From an uncultured Clostridia bacterium (GTDB lineage Bacteria > Bacillota > Clostridia > Oscillospirales > Ruminococcaceae), in NCBI GenBank assembly GCA_944382875.1, contig CALWNQ010000018.1, positions 1 through 54,136 on the forward strand: a stretch of DNA of 54,136 nucleotides, given 5' to 3'. Below the pieces are notes generated by a model. The model saw only the letters and a list, made by a program, of their open reading frames with translations, was not told the DNA's origin and ran no database searches. Below, one piece after another: positions 43,182-53,403 of this stretch (the first letter of the stretch is position 1; each line of letters opens with the position of its first letter). A program made the position numbers and the translations under genes.

Positions 43182-44375
43182 ATGCTGAAAAATAAACTGA
43201 TTGCCCCCGAGGGAACCCGTGATATTTTATTTGAGGACTGCACAGCCCGGCGGAAAGTGGAGAACAAGATCAAAAACCTATTTGTTTCCCGTGGATTTTC
43301 CGAAGTGATTACTCCCGGGATTGAATTCTACGATGTATTCAGTTCGGATGCCCATGGGATTCCGCAGGAAAAAATGTATAAGTTGGTAGATAGCAAAGGG
43401 AGACTCTTAGCGCTAAAACCGGACCTGACCATGCCGATTGCGCGATTGGCGGCAACCCGGCTGCGGGATCAGGTTCGTCCGCTCCGGCTTTTCTATAGCC
43501 AGAATATCTATACCATCACTCCGGCTCTGACCGGCAGAAGTGACGAGATCCCCCAGATTGGGGTGGAGATCATCGGTGCGGGCGGCAAACGTACCGATCT
43601 GGAAGTGCTGGTACTGGCTCTGGAAGCGCTGCAAAGCTGCAATCTCGATGATTTCCGCCTGGAAATCGGGCACATCGGGTTCTTTAACACGCTGATCGGC
43701 AAACTGAATCTCGATGAGGAACAAACTGAGGAAATTCGCACCTTAATTCAAAATAAAAACTATCCTGCCCTCAATGATATGCTCGACCGGATGGAGGACA
43801 AAAAAACAGCAGCTTCACTAAAGAAGCTTCCCGCATTGTTCGGCGGGGAGGAGGTATTGGATGAAGCGGCTGAAGCGCTCGATTGTCCCGAAGTGGCATC
43901 GTATCTGGAAGCGCTGCGGAGCCTTTACCAGTCCCTTTCTGAATTGGGGCTTGGTGAGCGGGTGTCGCTGGATCTGGGTATTGTCAACCGGACCGATTAC
44001 TACACCGGAATTGTCTTCAAGGGTTATATCGAGGGCCTTGGAACAACCGCTTTGCAGGGCGGACGGTACGATACTCTCCTTTCTGATTACGGCAAGGAAG
44101 AACCGGCGATTGGTTTTTCCATCAATGTCGATGCGGTAGCTAAAGTGCTGCTGCCGGCATTGCCAAAAAATCCGGTTCCGGATGTGCTGGTCTTTGCTGA
44201 GGAAGGCTTTGAGGTCAAGGCACTGCTTGAGATCCGCAAACTTGCTTCTCATGGTTTTTGTGCCGAGTTCAGTACCTTTGAGAATTTTGATGAAAGCCGC
44301 CGGTACGCCATCAAGCGCGGCATTCCGACCGTGTATGTGGTCAACGACGATCTGGTGGAGGTGCGGTTATCATGA
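43182..44375 (+). CDS. hisZ: ATP phosphoribosyltransferase regulatory subunit HisZ
   Basis: 397-residue paralogue of histidyl-tRNA synthetase that activates the short HisG. PEGTRDILFEDCTARR, then LKPDLTMPIARLAATRL, and YYTGIVFKGYIEGLGTT with GGRYDTLLSDYGKEEPAIGF, the class II core. The operon context (hisG overlaps by four bases) makes it HisZ rather than a HisRS. It carries the histidine feedback function in a HisG-HisZ hetero-octamer. GAGAGGGAAAG stands before ATG 43182. Confidence 0.95.
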   Translation: MLKNKLIAPEGTRDILFEDCTARRKVENKIKNLFVSRGFSEVITPGIEFYDVFSSDAHGIPQEKMYKLVDSKGRLLALKPDLTMPIARLAATRLRDQVRPLRLFYSQNIYTITPALTGRSDEIPQIGVEIIGAGGKRTDLEVLVLALEALQSCNLDDFRLEIGHIGFFNTLIGKLNLDEEQTEEIRTLIQNKNYPALNDMLDRMEDKKTAASLKKLPALFGGEEVLDEAAEALDCPEVASYLEALRSLYQSLSELGLGERVSLDLGIVNRTDYYTGIVFKGYIEGLGTTALQGGRYDTLLSDYGKEEPAIGFSINVDAVAKVLLPALPKNPVPDVLVFAEEGFEVKALLEIRKLASHGFCAEFSTFENFDESRRYAIKRGIPTVYVVNDDLVEVRLS

Positions 44376-44998
44376 AACCTATTCGCATTGCATTGACAAA
44401 AGGACGGTTGGAGGAATCCACTGTTCAGCTTTTTGAAAAAATCGGCTACAACTGTGAGCAGCTCCGCAACAAAGGCCGCAAGCTGATTCTGGAAGTGCCA
44501 GACGCCAATCTGGAGGTGGTGCTGGCCAAGGCAGCCGATGTGATCACCTATGTGGAGCATGGTGTCTGTGATTTGGGTGTTGTGGGGAAGGATACTATCT
44601 TGGAATATGGCGGCAGCTTTTTTGAGGTTGCCGACCTGGGCTTCGGCAAATGCAGGTTTGCGCTGGCTGTTAAAAAGGGAACCGATTTCTACGCCGGTTA
44701 CAAGGTAAAAACTATCGCAACCAAATATCCCGGTGTCGCGCGGCAGTTTTTTGCCGACAAAGGAATGGATGTGGAGATCATCAAGATCGAAGGCTCTGTT
44801 GAGCTGGCTCCGCTGCTGGGGCTTTCGGACGGAATCGTCGACATCGTTGAAACCGGCACTACACTGAAAGAAAACGGGCTGGAAGTCACCGAAAATATCA
44901 TCAGTCTGTCCGCTCGCCTGATTGTCAACAGCGCGAGCTTGAAACTCCGCAAAAAGGAACTGGAAGCGGTAATCTCCAAAATCGAAGCCGCTATTTAA
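44372..44998 (+). CDS. hisG: ATP phosphoribosyltransferase, short form
   Basis: First step of histidine synthesis, ATP plus PRPP to phosphoribosyl-ATP. 208 residues, the short form lacking the C-terminal regulatory ACT-like domain and so dependent on HisZ. IALTKGRLEESTVQLFEKIG at the start and DGIVDIVETGTTLKENGL at the PRPP site. Its ATG lies in the hisZ stop (ATGA). Confidence 0.97.
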   Translation: MKPIRIALTKGRLEESTVQLFEKIGYNCEQLRNKGRKLILEVPDANLEVVLAKAADVITYVEHGVCDLGVVGKDTILEYGGSFFEVADLGFGKCRFALAVKKGTDFYAGYKVKTIATKYPGVARQFFADKGMDVEIIKIEGSVELAPLLGLSDGIVDIVETGTTLKENGLEVTENIISLSARLIVNSASLKLRKKELEAVISKIEAAI

Positions 44999-45016
44999 TA
45001 GAAAGGAAGATGTGTC

Positions 45017-46315
45017 ATGCTGCCAATCGTAACTGCCAATGGCAAGGATGAAATCGCGCTGCTTTCCGCTCTCCGTCAGAGAAGCGGGGAAGTGGACAAA
45101 AAGGTCGCGCAGACAGTTGCCGAGATTATTGAGAATGTCCGCTTGAACGGCGACAAGGCTGTAGAAGAATACACGCTGAAGTTTGACGGTAAACTCCCGC
45201 CCTCAATCGAAGTCAGTCGGGAAGAAATCAATGATGCGATGACCCAAGCGGATCCGGATTTTGTTTCGACTCTCTTAAATTCGATGGAGAATATTTCGGA
45301 GTTCCACAATCGGCAAAAGCACCAGAGCTTTATTGATCTGAAAGAAAACGGTGTGATTTTGGGACAGCGAATCCGTGGCCTGAAACGGGTTGGGTTGTAT
45401 GTTCCCGGCGGCACAGCGGCTTATCCTTCTTCCGTTCTGATGAACGCAGTACCGGCGAAAATCGCAGGGGTGAAGGAACTGATTATGGTGACGCCGCCAA
45501 CCAAAGAGGGAAAAGCCAATCCCGATATCCTGACTGCTGCGGCAGTAGCTGGTGTGGACCGTGTCTTCCTTCTGGGTGGCGCACAGGCGGTGGCAGCACT
45601 CGCATATGGCACCGAAACCATCCCGAAGGTGGATAAAATCGTCGGCCCCGGCAATATCTTTGTGGCAACAGCAAAACGGCAGCTTTATGGAACCGTTGAT
45701 ATCGATATGATTGCCGGTCCCAGTGAAATCCTGGTTCTCGCCGATGAAACGGCCAATCCGAAATATGTGGCAGCCGACCTGATGTCTCAGGCGGAACATG
45801 ACCGTTTGGCTTCTGCGATCCTGATTACCACCAGCAGAAAGTTGGCTGAGGAAACAAAGGCGGAGCTTGCCCGGCAGGTGGAAACCCTGTCTCGTAAGGA
45901 GATTATCAAGGAATCCCTGCAGAATTTCGGCGGGATTATCGTTTGCGATACGATTGACCGTGCCATCGACCTCGCAAACGAGGTAGCTCCGGAACATTTG
46001 GAAGTAGTGGTCAAAGATCCGTTTACCTACCTTGGACGACTTGACAATGCCGGTTCCATCTTTCTTGGGGAATATGCTCCCGAACCGCTCGGCGACTACT
46101 ACGCCGGTCCGAACCATGTGCTGCCTACCAGCGGCACCGCACGTTTCTTCTCGCCGCTGTCGGTGGATGCTTTTGTGAAAAAGTCCAGCTACATCTATTA
46201 CACCAAAGACGCTTTGCAGGAAGCGAGCGCCGACATCGTCCGTTTTGCCAATAAAGAAGGGCTGACCGCCCACGCCAATTCCATCATTGTCCGTTCCGGG
46301 GAGGCAGAAGCATGA
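45017..46315 (+). CDS. hisD: Histidinol dehydrogenase
   Basis: Zinc enzyme oxidising histidinol to histidine in two NAD-dependent steps; 432 residues. GLYVPGGTAAYPSSVLMNAV, VDMIAGPSEILV-like DIDMIAGPSEILVLADETAN, QAEHDRLASA (zinc/catalytic region) and APEHLEVV are present, as is GPNHVLPTSGTARFFSPLSV. Eighteen bases after hisG; its stop overlaps hisC. Confidence 0.97.
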   Translation: MLPIVTANGKDEIALLSALRQRSGEVDKKVAQTVAEIIENVRLNGDKAVEEYTLKFDGKLPPSIEVSREEINDAMTQADPDFVSTLLNSMENISEFHNRQKHQSFIDLKENGVILGQRIRGLKRVGLYVPGGTAAYPSSVLMNAVPAKIAGVKELIMVTPPTKEGKANPDILTAAAVAGVDRVFLLGGAQAVAALAYGTETIPKVDKIVGPGNIFVATAKRQLYGTVDIDMIAGPSEILVLADETANPKYVAADLMSQAEHDRLASAILITTSRKLAEETKAELARQVETLSRKEIIKESLQNFGGIIVCDTIDRAIDLANEVAPEHLEVVVKDPFTYLGRLDNAGSIFLGEYAPEPLGDYYAGPNHVLPTSGTARFFSPLSVDAFVKKSSYIYYTKDALQEASADIVRFANKEGLTAHANSIIVRSGEAEA

Positions 46316-47388
46316 GTGTTGGGTATGAACTTTGCGAAAAAATTCGCAATTTAACGCCTTATGATCCGCTGGAAGGAGAGTACCAGCTTCGGCTGGACGC
46401 AAACGAAAGTTATTTTGAACCGGATGAAGCTTTGCGGCGGGAAATCGGAGAAATTGCGGCGAAAACAGCTTTCAACCGCTATCCGGATCCATATGCGGTG
46501 GATGTTTGTAAGGCATTTGCGGAACTTTACGGCCTTTCCGAATCCTTGGTAACAGCCGGAAACGGTTCGGATGAGCTCATCAGCATCATCTGCGGCACGC
46601 TGCTTCAAAAAGGTGACCGGGTGCTCACCTTTGCGCCAGATTTTTCCATGTACCGCTTTTATGCGGAGCTTTATGAGTTGGAACCAGTTGTATTGGACAA
46701 AGAGTCCGACCTTACTCTTTCGGTGGACAAGGCAATTTCTTATATCAATGAAAACAAGATTGCGGCGGTGATATTTTCCAATCCCTGCAACCCCACCGGT
46801 CAGGGACTTTCCCGCGATGATGTGCGGAAGCTGGTTTCATCGGTAAAAGCGCTGGTTGTGCTGGACGAAGCATACATGGACTTCTGGGATCAGAGCTTTC
46901 TGCCAGAAGTGCAGCAGCATGACAACTTGATTATCCTGAAAACCTGTTCCAAAGCGATCGGAATGGCGGCGGTGCGGCTGGGATTCGCAGTGGCAAAGCC
47001 GACTCTGAGCATTGCGCTCCGTGCGGCAAAATCTCCTTATAATGTCAACAGTATTTCCCAGGCAATCGGTGCCTGCGTCCTTTCCAAGAAGGAAATGTTG
47101 GCGGACTGTCGGAAAAAATTGATCGAATCCGCACAGGAGCTTTATCAGCGATTGGAGCTGATGACGGCAGAATTTCCAGTGTTGGAAAAAGTATACCCTA
47201 CTTGTACCAACTTTGTGTTTGTGAAAACTTCCGCTGCGCGGGAGATTTATGGGAAACTTTTGGATAAATCAATCGCCATTCGTTGTTTTGGTGGGTATCT
47301 CCGGATTACGGCACCTTCTCCAGAGCAGATGGAGGAATTATTCGCAGCTTTGCGTGATATACTGGTAGAAATGGGGGAAAAGGCATGA
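46312..47388 (+). CDS. hisC: Histidinol-phosphate aminotransferase
   Basis: PLP enzyme of aminotransferase class I/II, 358 residues. NRYPDPYAVDVCKAFAELYG, GNGSDELISIICGTLL, NPCNPTGQGLSRDD, VLDEAYMDFW and the PLP lysine in LKTCSKAIGMAAVRLGFA. Overlaps hisD and hisB by four bases each (ATGA), so translation is coupled. Confidence 0.96.
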   Translation: MSVGYELCEKIRNLTPYDPLEGEYQLRLDANESYFEPDEALRREIGEIAAKTAFNRYPDPYAVDVCKAFAELYGLSESLVTAGNGSDELISIICGTLLQKGDRVLTFAPDFSMYRFYAELYELEPVVLDKESDLTLSVDKAISYINENKIAAVIFSNPCNPTGQGLSRDDVRKLVSSVKALVVLDEAYMDFWDQSFLPEVQQHDNLIILKTCSKAIGMAAVRLGFAVAKPTLSIALRAAKSPYNVNSISQAIGACVLSKKEMLADCRKKLIESAQELYQRLELMTAEFPVLEKVYPTCTNFVFVKTSAAREIYGKLLDKSIAIRCFGGYLRITAPSPEQMEELFAALRDILVEMGEKA

Positions 47389-47960
47389 GAATTGCCCAGC
47401 TTTCCCGTGTTACAAAAGAGACAGAGGTCCATGTAACGTTGAATCTGGATGGTTCCGGCAAGGTGAATATTCAGACCGGTATCGGCTTTTTCGACCACAT
47501 GCTGACGGCGTTGGGCGTCCACGCAGGATTCGACCTGGAGATTACGGTCAAAGGGGACCTGGATGTGGATTGCCACCACACGATTGAAGATACCGGCATC
47601 GTTCTGGGGCAGGCACTTGCCAAAGCTCTGGGGGATGTTCCGGTGGCACGGTACGGCTCCTTCTATATCCCGATGGACGAAGCGCTTGGATTTGCGGCGC
47701 TTGATATCAGCAAACGGCCCTATCTGGTTTTTGACTGTGAATTTACAGCGGAACAGATCGGGGGCATGGACACCCAGATGGTGGAAGAGTTTATGCGTGC
47801 TTTTGCTTTCAACGCCGGAATTACGCTGCATCTTCGCTGCGAATACGGTAAAAATGACCATCACAAGGCGGAAGCTCTTTTTAAAGCGCTGGCGCACAGC
47901 CTGAAACAGGCGGTAGTTCCCGCCGGAAATGTGGTGCTCTCGACCAAAGGCGTTCTGTAA
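47385..47960 (+). CDS. hisB: Imidazoleglycerol-phosphate dehydratase
   Basis: Manganese-dependent dehydratase, 191 residues, monofunctional (no phosphatase domain). The two histidine clusters DCHHTIEDTGI and KNDHHKAEALFKALA bind the metals, with GIGFFDHML near the N terminus. A histidinol-phosphatase is not found in the window, so that step must be encoded elsewhere. Confidence 0.97.
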   Translation: MRIAQLSRVTKETEVHVTLNLDGSGKVNIQTGIGFFDHMLTALGVHAGFDLEITVKGDLDVDCHHTIEDTGIVLGQALAKALGDVPVARYGSFYIPMDEALGFAALDISKRPYLVFDCEFTAEQIGGMDTQMVEEFMRAFAFNAGITLHLRCEYGKNDHHKAEALFKALAHSLKQAVVPAGNVVLSTKGVL

Positions 47961-47985
47961 TAAAAACAAGTAGGAGGAATCCTCT

Positions 47986-48585
47986 TTGATTACAATCATT
48001 GATTATGGGGCGGGCAACCTGTTCAGCGTTCAGAATGCGCTGAATTATCTGGGGTTAGAAAACAGGATCAGCCGCGATCCCGCCGAAATCCGTTCCGCTG
48101 ACGGACTGATTTTGCCGGGTGTTGGGGCATTTCCGGACGCTATGCGGATGCTTAACGCAACCGGCTTGACAGAGATTATCCGGGAGGAAGCACGCAAAAA
48201 GCCTTTTTTGGGTATTTGTTTGGGAATGCAGCTTCTGTTTGAACTTGGTTACGAATTTGAAGAAACTATTGGCTTGAGTTTGCTGCCCGGCGTGGTCCAT
48301 AAAATAGAAACCGAATATAAAATCCCGCATATGGGCTGGAACAGCCTGGATTTTCACCGCCCCTGCCCGCTGCTTGATGGCGTTGCGGAGGGGGAATTTG
48401 TGTATTTTGTCCATTCCTTCCAGGCGCAGACAAAACCGGAGTGCCTATACGCCACCTGTGATTACGGTACGGAAATCCCGGCACTGGTGGGGGAAGGAAC
48501 TATTTTCGGTGCGCAGTTCCACCCGGAAAAGAGCGGCGAAACCGGCCTTGCCATCCTCAAAAATTTCGGGAGGCTGACCAGATGA
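47986..48585 (+). CDS. hisH: Imidazole glycerol phosphate synthase, glutaminase subunit
   Basis: Class I glutamine amidotransferase, 199 residues, feeding ammonia to HisF. Nucleophile Cys in FLGICLGMQLLFE; His-Glu of the triad in QFHPEKSGETG; oxyanion region GVGAFPDAM. Start TTG 47986, eight bases after TAGGAGG. Overlaps hisA by four bases. Confidence 0.96.
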   Translation: MITIIDYGAGNLFSVQNALNYLGLENRISRDPAEIRSADGLILPGVGAFPDAMRMLNATGLTEIIREEARKKPFLGICLGMQLLFELGYEFEETIGLSLLPGVVHKIETEYKIPHMGWNSLDFHRPCPLLDGVAEGEFVYFVHSFQAQTKPECLYATCDYGTEIPALVGEGTIFGAQFHPEKSGETGLAILKNFGRLTR

Positions 48586-49310
48586 TCATTTTTCCTGCAA
48601 TCGACATTAAGGACGGCAACTGTGTCCGCCTTTATAAAGGGGAGTTTAGCACTGTCCACAAGGTAGCCGAAAACCCTCTTGAAACTGCCCGCAAATTTGA
48701 AACGGACGGCGCGCAATGGCTGCATATGGTCGACCTCGACGGAGCCAAGGATGCCAAACCCAAAAACACCGAGATTTTCTGTGAAATTGCTAAGGAAACT
48801 TCACTCAAAGTGGAAGTCGGTGGTGGAATCCGCACACTGGAAACAGTGGAATCCTATCTGTCTCGGGGAATCAGCCGGGTGATTTTGGGTTCGGTTGCTG
48901 TCCGGAATCCGGAACTGGTGAAAACAGCAGTAAAAGAATATGGAGACAAAATCGCTGTCGGCATCGACGCCAAAAACGGGATGGCAGCTGTGGAAGGTTG
49001 GCTGGACACCTCGGAAGCGTACTATCTGGATCTGGCGAAAGCGATGGAACAGGCGGGTGTATCCACTATCATTTATACAGATATTTCCAAAGACGGAACC
49101 CTTTCCGGTCCAAACCTCAAAGAGCTTGCGGCGATCAACGAAGCAGTTTCCTGCAACATTGTAGCGAGCGGCGGTATTTCCAATTTGGAGGATATTATTG
49201 CGTTGCGTAAACTGGGGCTTTACGGCGCCATCTGCGGCAAATCTCTTTATCAGGGAACACTGAATCTGAAAGAAGCCATCCGGGAAGCAGGGGAGGTGCA
49301 GACATGTTAG
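48582..49310 (+). CDS. hisA: ProFAR isomerase HisA
   Basis: TIM-barrel isomerase converting ProFAR to PRFAR, 242 residues. Catalytic Asp pair in [16 protein letters not shown] and [13 protein letters not shown]; phosphate sites GGGIRTLE and [11 protein letters not shown]. It ends in TAG, the only intact gene in the window to do so, and overlaps hisF by seven bases. Confidence 0.97.
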   Translation: MIIFPAIDIKDGNCVRLYKGEFSTVHKVAENPLETARKFETDGAQWLHMVDLDGAKDAKPKNTEIFCEIAKETSLKVEVGGGIRTLETVESYLSRGISRVILGSVAVRNPELVKTAVKEYGDKIAVGIDAKNGMAAVEGWLDTSEAYYLDLAKAMEQAGVSTIIYTDISKDGTLSGPNLKELAAINEAVSCNIVASGGISNLEDIIALRKLGLYGAICGKSLYQGTLNLKEAIREAGEVQTC

Positions 49311-50059
49311 CAAAACGGATCATTCCATGTCTGGACGTGCGGGACGGTAAGGTCGTGAAAGGGATCAACTTTGTCGGAATTCAAGAGGTTGGCGATCCAG
49401 TCGAGTGTGCCCGTGCCTATATGGAACAGGGCGCCGATGAGATTGTTTTTCTGGATATCACGGCCACCAGTGACAACCGCGACACTATCGTCGATGTGGT
49501 GCGTAAAACCGCGCAGCAAGTGTTTGTACCGCTGACAGTAGGCGGCGGCATCCGCAGTGTGGAGGATTTTTCCAAACTGTTGCGCGCCGGTGCCGATAAG
49601 GTGAGTATCAACTCTTCCGCGTTGAAAAATCCGCAGCTGATTGCCGACGCGGCGGATAAATATGGCAGCCAGTGTGTGGTTGTCGCCATTGATGCCAAAC
49701 GAATGGAGGACGGAAGCTGGCACGCATTTGTGGCAGGCGGTCGCAAAGACACCGGTATCGACGCGGTAGAATGGGCCGCAAGAGCCTGTGAATTGGGGGC
49801 TGGTGAGATTCTATTAACCTCGATGGATGCGGACGGCACCAAAAAAGGATTTGATTTGGAACTGCTCAATGCGGTGATCGCTCGGGTGAATGTCCCGGTG
49901 ATTGCATCGGGCGGATGCGGATGCCTGGAACATTTTTCAGAAGTCTTTGAAAAGACCGGTTCAGATGCGGCGCTGGCGGCTTCGTTGTTCCATTATAAGG
50001 AGCTGACCGTGGGACAGGTGAAAGAACATCTGCGCAGCCATGGCATACCGGTGCGCTGA
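49304..50059 (+). CDS. hisF: Imidazole glycerol phosphate synthase, cyclase subunit
   Basis: Forms imidazole glycerol phosphate and AICAR with HisH; 251 residues. [43 protein letters not shown] (catalytic Asp) and [11 protein letters not shown]. Translation starts inside the end of hisA. GGGGAGGTG is the ribosome-binding site. Next comes trpS, not hisI. Confidence 0.97.
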   Translation: MLAKRIIPCLDVRDGKVVKGINFVGIQEVGDPVECARAYMEQGADEIVFLDITATSDNRDTIVDVVRKTAQQVFVPLTVGGGIRSVEDFSKLLRAGADKVSINSSALKNPQLIADAADKYGSQCVVVAIDAKRMEDGSWHAFVAGGRKDTGIDAVEWAARACELGAGEILLTSMDADGTKKGFDLELLNAVIARVNVPVIASGGCGCLEHFSEVFEKTGSDAALAASLFHYKELTVGQVKEHLRSHGIPVR

Positions 50060-50076
50060 GCCTGGAGGAAAGGAAT

Positions 50077-51168
50077 ATGCATATGGAAAAAATCATTCTG
50101 ACCGGCGACCGCCCTACTGGCCGCCTTCATGTTGGACATTATGTTGGTTCGTTGAAACGGCGGGTGGAATTGCAAAATTCAGGCGATTACGCGAAAACTT
50201 TTATTATGATCGCTGACGCCCAGGCATTGACCGATAATATTGAAAATCCTGAAAAGATTCGTCAAAATATTGTCGAGGTAGCACTGGACTATCTTTCCTG
50301 TGGTTTGGATCCCACCAAATCAACGCTCTTTATCCAGTCGCAGATTTCCGAACTCTGTGAGCTGACTTTCTACTATATGGATCTGGTCACTGTTTCGCGG
50401 CTCCAACGGAATCCCACCGTCAAAGCTGAAATACAGATGCGGAATTTTGAAGCCAGCATCCCGGTGGGCTTTTTCACTTATCCGATATCCCAAGCGGCAG
50501 ATATCACAGCCTTCAAGGCGACTACAGTCCCGGTTGGTGAGGATCAGCTTCCTATGATTGAGCAAACCCGTGAAATTGTTCGAAAATTTAACACCATTTA
50601 TGCAGAGGTCTTGATCGAACCGGAGGCATTGATTCCACAAAATGCTGCTTGCTTGCGGTTGCCCGGCATAGACGGAAAGGCCAAAATGAGCAAATCCTTA
50701 GGCAATTGTATTTATTTGGCTGATTCTCCCGATGAGATCCGGAATAAGGTAATGAGTATGTACACCGACCCTGACCATATTGCCGTCAAGGATCCCGGAA
50801 AGATCGAAGGCAATACCGTTTTCACCTATTTGGATGCTTTTTGTACCGATGAGCATTTTGTCCGCTATCTGCCGGACTATGCCTGCTTGGATGAGATGAA
50901 AGCCCATTATCAGCGGGGCGGTCTAGGAGATGTCAAGGTGAAGAAATTCCTTTATAGTGTTTTGATGGAAGAGTTAGAGCCGATCCAGAAGCGACGGAAA
51001 GAGTATGAAAAGGACATTCCGGGTATCTATGAGATTCTGAAAAAAGGCAGCGATGCTGCCCGCGAGACAGCTGCTCAGACTCTTTCTGAGGTGAAACGAG
51101 CCATGCGGATCAATTATTTCGAGGATATCGAGCTCATCCGAGAACAAGCTGGGAAATATAATAGTTGA
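50077..51168 (+). CDS. trpS: Tryptophanyl-tRNA synthetase, embedded in the his operon
   Basis: Class I synthetase, 363 residues. [20 protein letters not shown] carries the HIGH-type motif (HVGH), and [11 protein letters not shown] the KMSKS loop; [21 protein letters not shown] and PVGEDQ mark the tryptophan and ATP sites. GGAGGAAAGG precedes ATG 50077; ATG 50083 is an alternative. It lies 17 bases after hisF and 12 before hisI, on the same strand with no promoter or terminator visible, so it is part of the his transcript. No T-box precedes it. Confidence 0.96.
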   Translation: MHMEKIILTGDRPTGRLHVGHYVGSLKRRVELQNSGDYAKTFIMIADAQALTDNIENPEKIRQNIVEVALDYLSCGLDPTKSTLFIQSQISELCELTFYYMDLVTVSRLQRNPTVKAEIQMRNFEASIPVGFFTYPISQAADITAFKATTVPVGEDQLPMIEQTREIVRKFNTIYAEVLIEPEALIPQNAACLRLPGIDGKAKMSKSLGNCIYLADSPDEIRNKVMSMYTDPDHIAVKDPGKIEGNTVFTYLDAFCTDEHFVRYLPDYACLDEMKAHYQRGGLGDVKVKKFLYSVLMEELEPIQKRRKEYEKDIPGIYEILKKGSDAARETAAQTLSEVKRAMRINYFEDIELIREQAGKYNS

Positions 51169-51180
51169 TGGGAGAATCAA

Positions 51181-51510
51181 ATGGAACTTGAGAAATATTT
51201 TGCAAAGGGTGAGCTGATCCCCGCCATTGTTACCGAGGTGGAAACCGGCGAAGTTTTGATGCTTGCTTATATGAATCGCGAAAGTTTGCAAAAAACACTG
51301 GAAACCGGTTACACCTGGTTTTATAGCCGCTCTCGCCAGTGCCTTTGGAACAAAGGTGCTACAAGTGGTCATCTGCAGAAAGTTGTAACTATTACCGCCG
51401 ACTGCGACGATGATACTTTGCTTGTCAAAGTACATCAGACCGGACCGGCTTGTCATACCGGCAGCCACAGCTGCTTTTTTAAAGAAATCTGGAGGGATCC
51501 GAATGAATGA
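51181..51510 (+). CDS. hisI: Phosphoribosyl-AMP cyclohydrolase
   Basis: Zinc enzyme opening the purine ring of PR-AMP, 109 residues, not fused to His[45 protein letters not shown] and [12 protein letters not shown] give the three zinc cysteines and magnesium aspartates. The end overlaps hisE by eight bases. Confidence 0.96.
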   Translation: MELEKYFAKGELIPAIVTEVETGEVLMLAYMNRESLQKTLETGYTWFYSRSRQCLWNKGATSGHLQKVVTITADCDDDTLLVKVHQTGPACHTGSHSCFFKEIWRDPNE

Positions 51511-51829
51511 AACATTACAAGGCCTGTATGAAGTGGTAAAACAGCGTAAGGAGCATTTTGAGGAAGGCTCCTACACCTGCTACCTGTTTGAGAAAGGGCT
51601 CGACAAAATTCTAAAAAAGTGCGGCGAAGAGTGTTCCGAAATGATTATTGCCGCCAAAAATAACGATAAAGATGAACTCTCCAACGAAATGTGCGACTTG
51701 ATTTATCACATGATGGTACTGATGGTAGAACAGGGTGTGGAGCTTTCGGATATCGGCGGGATTTTGGAACAGCGCCGTCAGAAAATCGGCAATTTGAAAC
51801 AGTTTCATGTTTCGGATCACAATACCTGA
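51503..51829 (+). CDS. hisE: Phosphoribosyl-ATP pyrophosphohydrolase
   Basis: Second step of histidine synthesis, 108 residues of the MazG-like alpha-helical NTP pyrophosphatase fold. [20 protein letters not shown] and [20 protein letters not shown] carry the metal-binding glutamates. ATG 51503 lies in the end of hisI after GGAGG; a longer open frame upstream runs through hisI and is not real. Last gene of the his operon; no typical terminator follows. Confidence 0.95.
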   Translation: MNETLQGLYEVVKQRKEHFEEGSYTCYLFEKGLDKILKKCGEECSEMIIAAKNNDKDELSNEMCDLIYHMMVLMVEQGVELSDIGGILEQRRQKIGNLKQFHVSDHNT

Positions 51830-51891
51830 TTAACTTGCCGGCAAGCCGGCCCGGATGTTGAAAGAAATTCAAGATAAGGGTGGGTTTTTGT

Positions 51892-53211
51892 ATGGCATTT
51901 CTGGAATTGCTGACCGGCCCTGCGTTTCTGCTGTTTTTAGCGGGCGCGGGGATATTTTTTACCATTCTCCTGCGTGGAATCCAGTTTTTTCATCCGCTTG
52001 CTGTCTGGCGGGAAACGTTCGGGCGGATGCTTTCGGGAAAGGAACGGAAACCGGGTGAGATTTCACCGTTTCAGGCTGCGATTACGGCATTGGCCGGGAC
52101 ATTGGGAACCGGGAACATCGCTGGAGTTGCCACTGCGGTGGTGAGCGGCGGCCCGGGAGCGGTTTTCTGGATGTGGGCTTCCTCCCTGTTTGCGATGGCG
52201 CTCAAATACGCCGAGATTTTACTGTCAGTGCGTTTCCGGGAGAAAAATACAGCAGGAGAACCGATCGGCGGCCCGATGTATTATATGGAAAAAGGGCTTG
52301 GCTGCCGTTGGATGGCAGTTTGGTTTGCGGGGGCGTGTGTGGCGGCTTCCTTTGGAGTAGGAAGTATGACACAAGCCAATGCCGCAGCACAGGCGGTGCA
52401 GTCTGCCTTTTCGGTGCCGCAAACTGTCACTGGCTTGGGGTTAGCAGTTTTTTGCGGCCTTGTTCTGTTTGGCGGGATCAAACGGATTGCTGGGTTGACT
52501 GAAAAGTTGGTTCCGCTGATGGCAACAGGATATCTTGCGGCTTCCTTTTGGGTGCTTTTCCGTCATGCAGCCGGGATTCCGGAGGCGATACGTCTTATTT
52601 TAACAGATGCTTTTGATTTCCGGGCAGCGTCGGGCGGGTTGCTTGGTTTTATTACAAGCCGGGCAGTTCGTTTTGGTGTGGCACGGGGTGTCTTTTCCAA
52701 TGAAGCTGGTATGGGTTCGGCACCGATTATCCATGCGGCTGCGGATGCGCGTCATCCGGCAGCACAGGCGATGTGGGGGATTGTGGAGGTTTTCCTTGAT
52801 ACTACGTTGATGTGCAGTGTCACAGCGCTTGTAATCCTTTCAGGAGGCAGTGATGCAGCTGGGTTGGACGGCGCCGCATTGACGCTCCACGCATTTTCTT
52901 CTGTGATGGGAGATGGAGCAGGCGCTTTTCTGGCAATTTCGATCCTGTTTTTTGCAGCTGCCAGCATCACCGGATGGAGCTATTGTGGGGAAAAGGCGTT
53001 GGAATACTGCTTTCCCCGGAAATGGCTGCGAAACTGCTACCGTTTCTGTTATCTTTCAGCCGCGGCGTTGGGGGCTGTTCTGCCGCTGGATTTTGTTTGG
53101 AACTGTTCGGATTTGCTTAATCTTTCCATGGCTGTGCCGAATGTGACGGCGGTGTTGCTTCTTTCTCCTGTGGTTTTGTCGGTTACAGCCGATTATTGGA
53201 AAAGAAAATAA
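51892..53211 (+). CDS. Sodium:alanine/glycine symporter (AGCS family)
   Basis: 439-residue amino-acid:cation symporter with about 10-11 membrane segments. The family signature ALAGTLGTGNIAGVATAV and then IGGPMYYMEKGLG, plus FSNEAGMGSAPIIHAAA, are typical of AlsT/DagA-type carriers that import alanine or glycine with Na+ or H+. ATG 51892 is preferred over GTG 51880 because AAGGGTGG lies eight bases upstream. It stands 62 bases after hisE; that gap holds a short palindrome (51834-51845) but no clear promoter, so read-through from the his operon is possible. Confidence 0.93.
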   Translation: MAFLELLTGPAFLLFLAGAGIFFTILLRGIQFFHPLAVWRETFGRMLSGKERKPGEISPFQAAITALAGTLGTGNIAGVATAVVSGGPGAVFWMWASSLFAMALKYAEILLSVRFREKNTAGEPIGGPMYYMEKGLGCRWMAVWFAGACVAASFGVGSMTQANAAAQAVQSAFSVPQTVTGLGLAVFCGLVLFGGIKRIAGLTEKLVPLMATGYLAASFWVLFRHAAGIPEAIRLILTDAFDFRAASGGLLGFITSRAVRFGVARGVFSNEAGMGSAPIIHAAADARHPAAQAMWGIVEVFLDTTLMCSVTALVILSGGSDAAGLDGAALTLHAFSSVMGDGAGAFLAISILFFAAASITGWSYCGEKALEYCFPRKWLRNCYRFCYLSAAALGAVLPLDFVWNCSDLLNLSMAVPNVTAVLLLSPVVLSVTADYWKRK

Positions 53212-53334
53212 GGAAAAGTAAAAATTACTTCTGATAAAATTTTGTTTTTTTCAAATAAAGAGAAAATCGAAGAAAAATGGGGAAAAAGCGCAAATATCAT
53301 ACAATAATGGAAAAAAATCCCGGAAAAACGGGAA

Positions 53335-53363
53335 TTGTAGAAAACAGAAAAGCATGGTATATT
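53335..53363 (+). promoter_or_regulatory. Promoter of the ACT-hom operon
   Basis: TTGTAG (53335-53340), 17-base spacer, TATATT (53358-53363). The leader of about 85 bases holds two mutually exclusive hairpins at 53404-53427. Confidence 0.6.
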
Positions 53364-53403
53364 TGTATTTGATTTATCGACATCTGTACCTATCGGACGG
53401 ATA

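Noticed and set aside
51410-51502. N-terminal extension of hisE through hisI
   Set aside because: The longer frame is the out-of-frame reading of the conserved HisI zinc region; ATG 51503 has GGAGG and gives the normal length.
51834-51845. Palindrome CTTGCCGGCAAG after hisE as terminator
   Set aside because: It has almost no loop when folded and no T run follows; it may be chance or a protein-binding site.
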